DNA from: JAKJEP01 sp964580995
Lineage (GTDB): Bacteria; Planctomycetota; Phycisphaerae; Sedimentisphaerales; SM23-30
Direction: 5' to 3'
Assembly: GCA_964580995.1 (NCBI GenBank)
Contig: CAZOMV010000021.1
Location: forward strand, 1-61,880
DNA length: 61,880 nt
Positions 59,089 to 61,880 of the stretch are shown piece after piece. Position 1 is the first letter of the stretch. Each line of letters begins with the position of its first letter. The notes below the pieces were generated by a model, which did no database searches, was not told the origin of the DNA, and saw only the letters and a program-made list of their open reading frames with translations. Position numbers and translations under genes: made by a program.

Positions 59089-61880
59089 ATGCAAAAGAAA
59101 AACATAAAAATCAGTTGGGCGGTTGCGGCAGTAGTGGTTCTGGCGTTTTGGGCGTATCCGGCATTGGGTACGGAGCGGCTGGTGCCGGCGCAGTATGCTA
59201 CGATTCAGGCGGCGATAAATGCGGCGGTTACAGGCGACACCATTATCGTGGCAGCAGGCACCTATACGCAGAATATAAACTTTAACGGGAAAAATATTAT
59301 ACTCAGGTCCACCAATCCGGATGATGCGGATATAGTAGCGGCTACGGTGATACAGGGCACCGGTACCACCCAGGTCGTTACTTTTTCGGGATCGGAGAGT
59401 GAAGATTGTCAACTAACGGGTGTAACCATACAGGGGGGGTATACTACATCAAGCGGTGGGGGAATTCGGGGAAATAGCACCGGCGCCATCATTTCCAGAT
59501 GTTTGATTCAAAATAATCAAGCAACCTTTGGAGGTGGTATACATGGGATTTGGAAAGGTAAGATTGACCGGTGTATTATAACCAATAACACTGCTACCAC
59601 GGGCGGTGCGGCACTTGGAGCTTGTATGGATGCGAAGGTTTCCAATTGTCTGATTTATGGGAACACAACTAATAACAGTCAATATGGAGCCGTCCATAGT
59701 TGCAATGGTCCTATTACCAACTGTACCATAGCAGCCAATACCGGCTGGGGAATGGGGAATTGTGGCGGGGTAATAACTAATTGTATTATCTGGGGGAATT
59801 CACTTGGTCAGATGCTCAGTAACGTACAGTATCCCACGTATTCCTGCATTCAGGACGGAAATACGGAAAACGGGAATATGAATCTGGATCCCTTGTTTGT
59901 TTCCGGCAGTGATTTTCATTTGGTCCCAGAGTCTCCCTGCATCGACGCCGGTACGAATACCCCGTCTGTTGGGTTAGATTCACTGGATCTAGGGGGACTG
60001 TCGCGGCTGTTAGATGGGGATGGGGATATGGTTGCCGTGGTGGATATGGGCTCCTATGAATATCCAGTACATCCTTATATCGCAACATCCGAATCGCAAC
60101 TGGTTTTCTTTACCTCAATTGACAAGGGGAATCCATCGGAGCAGGAATTTACAGTTCGCAATATCGGGGGAGGCACTTTAGTATGGCAGATTAGTACCGA
60201 TTGCGACTGGGTGGATATAACGCCTGCCAGCGGAGAATCGTTGGGTGAGTCAGATGAGGTTGTTGTCGGTATTGATATTACAGGACTGGCTCGCGGTGTT
60301 CACACCTGTCAGCTTACGATTTCGGATCCAGCGGCGGAAAATGATCCGCAAACCGTGGAAGTGGAATTGTGGCTGGCAGGGGAGATTTATGTGCCGGAGG
60401 ATTATACCACCATTCAAAGTGCGATTGATGCGGCGATGGAGGAGGATGTGATTGTTGTGTCTCCGGGTACGTATAACGAGAACATTGATTATAAGGGGAA
60501 GGCGATAACGGTTCGGAGTGAGGATCCATCTGACTGGGATATTGTCAACAGCACAATCATTAAATCGAAGACATCCGGCCAGTACCTGAGCTGTGTTTCT
60601 TTTTATCATAATGAGGGGCTGGATAGTGTGTTGGAGGGGGTAACTTTAACCGACGGCAGAGGAGCAGATATTGATTATTCGATTCAAATTGGTTCCTATG
60701 GTTATAACTATGAATATTTAGGAGGCGGGATTTACTGTTATAACAGTTCACCCACCATTACCCGATGCATAATAACAGATAACGGCGGTGAAAGCAGTTC
60801 GTCGCGAAAAGTTTATTTTGGTGGCGGGATTGCCCTGTTGGGAAATTGTCAGACGGTGATTTCCAATTGTTATATTATTGATAATTACGCAAATAAAAGT
60901 GGAGGAGCTATCTTTATTCGAAATCATTATACCCCAACAACAACCTCTCCGACCATCCGAAATTGTACCATTACTAACAATTTTACGTATTATTATTTTA
61001 GTACAAATTGGGCGACGGTCGATTGCTTCAACACCCGGCCGGTTATTGAAAATACCATTATCAGTAATAATGATATTTTCTACATCTCTGCTAGTTACTA
61101 TCGTGGAGAATTGCTTTTAACCGATCCTACTTTAGTATCCCACTCCTGTATCAACGGTACGGTTTTGACTACTCTTCTAGGCTCAACTACATTCAATATC
61201 AGTTCAATTAATGGTAATATAAGTGCGGATCCCAAATTCATGGAATATTGGTCCCATTGTGCAGAGGCGGTTTATAACTCGGGTACAGGGCAGTGGGATT
61301 GTGTAGAACAGGTGGAGCGGGATTTGCATTTGCGGTATGATTCGCCGTGCCGGAATGCGGGAGATCCGGGGTATTCGCTGGCGGAGGGGGATCGGGATAT
61401 TGACGGGCAGAGCCGGATTATGGGCAGCCGGGTGGATATGGGGGCGGATGAGATACCGCCGGTGATTATCGTGACGTATCCGGAAGGCGGGGAGGTATGG
61501 GCGGCGGGCAGTGAGCATGAAATCCGCTGGATTACGCAGGATGTGATTGGGACGGTGGATCTGGCGTATTCGACCGATGGCGGGGGAAGCTGGCAGGCGA
61601 TTGAGGTAAATGCGGCGAATCTGGGCAGTTACCTGTGGACGCTGCCGGAGGAGGATTCGGCGAATTGCCTGGTGGCCGTGACGGCCAGTACTCCTGATCC
61701 GGAGATTGAATATACGCAACTGGCGGTGCCGTTCACGATTCATCCCAGTCCGGCTGGGGAGGCGGTGGAGTCGCTGTGGGAGACGCAGGACCGGGATGCT
61801 CAGCGAGCGGGGCTGGCGGAATATACGGGGCCGGAGCTGGGGTGTGTGAAGTGGCAGCGGGCGATGGGGTCGGCGGTGAC
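59089..61880 (+). CDS. Secreted beta-helix/BACON/Kre9-like multidomain protein (3' end outside window)
   Basis: The frame is open from the ATG at 59089 to the window edge, giving at least 930 residues. Order: signal peptide (ISWAVAAVVVLAFWAYPALG), right-handed beta-helix 1 opening ERLVPAQYATIQAAINAA, a BACON-like domain (about 320-430, LVWQISTDCDWVDITPASG), beta-helix 2 opening EIYVPEDYTTIQSAIDAA, and a Kre9/KNH-like sandwich (YPEGGEVWAAGSEHEIRW). The last visible residues, GPELGCVKWQRAMGSAV, look like the first blade of a PQQ-type beta-propeller. AGGAAAGGGG before the ATG is a strong ribosome binding site. This is likely a cell-surface adhesin or glycan-binding protein; enzymatic activity is not evident. 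Confidence 0.85.
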   Translation, partial: MQKKNIKISWAVAAVVVLAFWAYPALGTERLVPAQYATIQAAINAAVTGDTIIVAAGTYTQNINFNGKNIILRSTNPDDADIVAATVIQGTGTTQVVTFSGSESEDCQLTGVTIQGGYTTSSGGGIRGNSTGAIISRCLIQNNQATFGGGIHGIWKGKIDRCIITNNTATTGGAALGACMDAKVSNCLIYGNTTNNSQYGAVHSCNGPITNCTIAANTGWGMGNCGGVITNCIIWGNSLGQMLSNVQYPTYSCIQDGNTENGNMNLDPLFVSGSDFHLVPESPCIDAGTNTPSVGLDSLDLGGLSRLLDGDGDMVAVVDMGSYEYPVHPYIATSESQLVFFTSIDKGNPSEQEFTVRNIGGGTLVWQISTDCDWVDITPASGESLGESDEVVVGIDITGLARGVHTCQLTISDPAAENDPQTVEVELWLAGEIYVPEDYTTIQSAIDAAMEEDVIVVSPGTYNENIDYKGKAITVRSEDPSDWDIVNSTIIKSKTSGQYLSCVSFYHNEGLDSVLEGVTLTDGRGADIDYSIQIGSYGYNYEYLGGGIYCYNSSPTITRCIITDNGGESSSSRKVYFGGGIALLGNCQTVISNCYIIDNYANKSGGAIFIRNHYTPTTTSPTIRNCTITNNFTYYYFSTNWATVDCFNTRPVIENTIISNNDIFYISASYYRGELLLTDPTLVSHSCINGTVLTTLLGSTTFNISSINGNISADPKFMEYWSHCAEAVYNSGTGQWDCVEQVERDLHLRYDSPCRNAGDPGYSLAEGDRDIDGQSRIMGSRVDMGADEIPPVIIVTYPEGGEVWAAGSEHEIRWITQDVIGTVDLAYSTDGGGSWQAIEVNAANLGSYLWTLPEEDSANCLVAVTASTPDPEIEYTQLAVPFTIHPSPAGEAVESLWETQDRDAQRAGLAEYTGPELGCVKWQRAMGSAV

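Overview
The window looks like a chromosomal segment of a Planctomycetota bacterium, probably class Phycisphaerae (Sedimentisphaerales-like). This is inferred from the combination of gene families rather than from a marker gene: type II pseudopilins with the H-x9-DG carboxyl-end pattern, a PEP-CTERM protein, secreted proteins ending in dockerin-type repeats, LTD/CotH and beta-helix surface proteins, and dense tandem families of secreted glycosidases. No rRNA, tRNA, CRISPR array, phage or insertion-sequence transposase was recognised.

Layout. 0-8 kb: an AT-rich 33-bp-period repeat, ilvD, a convergent PEP-CTERM protein, a DUF255/thioredoxin-like protein, and a coupled FAD oxidoreductase plus GT39-type membrane glycosyltransferase pair. 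8-10.6 kb: a GntR/FCD regulator behind a near-consensus promoter with palindromes, then a pseudopilin closed by two terminators. 10.6-32.6 kb: the main unit, eleven same-strand genes with gaps of 1-71 bp, preceded by a promoter with a perfect 21-bp palindrome. It codes for four secreted GH36 alpha-galactosidase-like enzymes, two giant secreted GH2 enzymes and a beta-helix protein. Embedded among them are four cytosolic genes: an Ldh-family oxidoreductase, a DHDPS-fold aldolase/dehydratase, a DmpF-type acylating aldehyde dehydrogenase and a DmpG-type 4-hydroxy-2-oxoacid aldolase. This reads as a polysaccharide/galactoside utilisation locus: outer enzymes trim galactosyl side chains and the inner module could turn a sugar-derived 4-hydroxy-2-oxoacid into pyruvate and acyl-CoA. 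The substrate is not known.

32.6-43.7 kb: a 1394-residue LTD/CotH/dockerin protein, a minus-strand housekeeping group (small Lys-rich ORF, RidA, ScpA, TrpS), and a 1125-residue glycine-rich protein of four about 260-residue repeats ending in a dockerin. 43.8-51.4 kb: minus-strand genes for a lipoprotein hydrolase, an exported HDAC11-like protein, a membrane glycosyltransferase-like protein, PurN, and an IleRS with a GXHH in place of the HIGH signature. 51.5-55.6 kb: an accessory patch with small membrane proteins, a lipoprotein, a recent duplication whose second copy is broken, three palindromic elements built of octamers, and a second copy of the 33-bp-period repeat. 55.6-61.9 kb: pgsA, rimO, a second pseudopilin, and a beta-helix/BACON-like surface protein cut by the window edge.

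Most notable: the circularly permuted carbohydrate-binding-like domain inserted between the two catalytic glutamates of both GH2 enzymes, the glycosidase plus DmpFG operon with its palindromic operator, the GXHH IleRS, the exported HDAC-like protein, and the repeat families at 52-55 kb.
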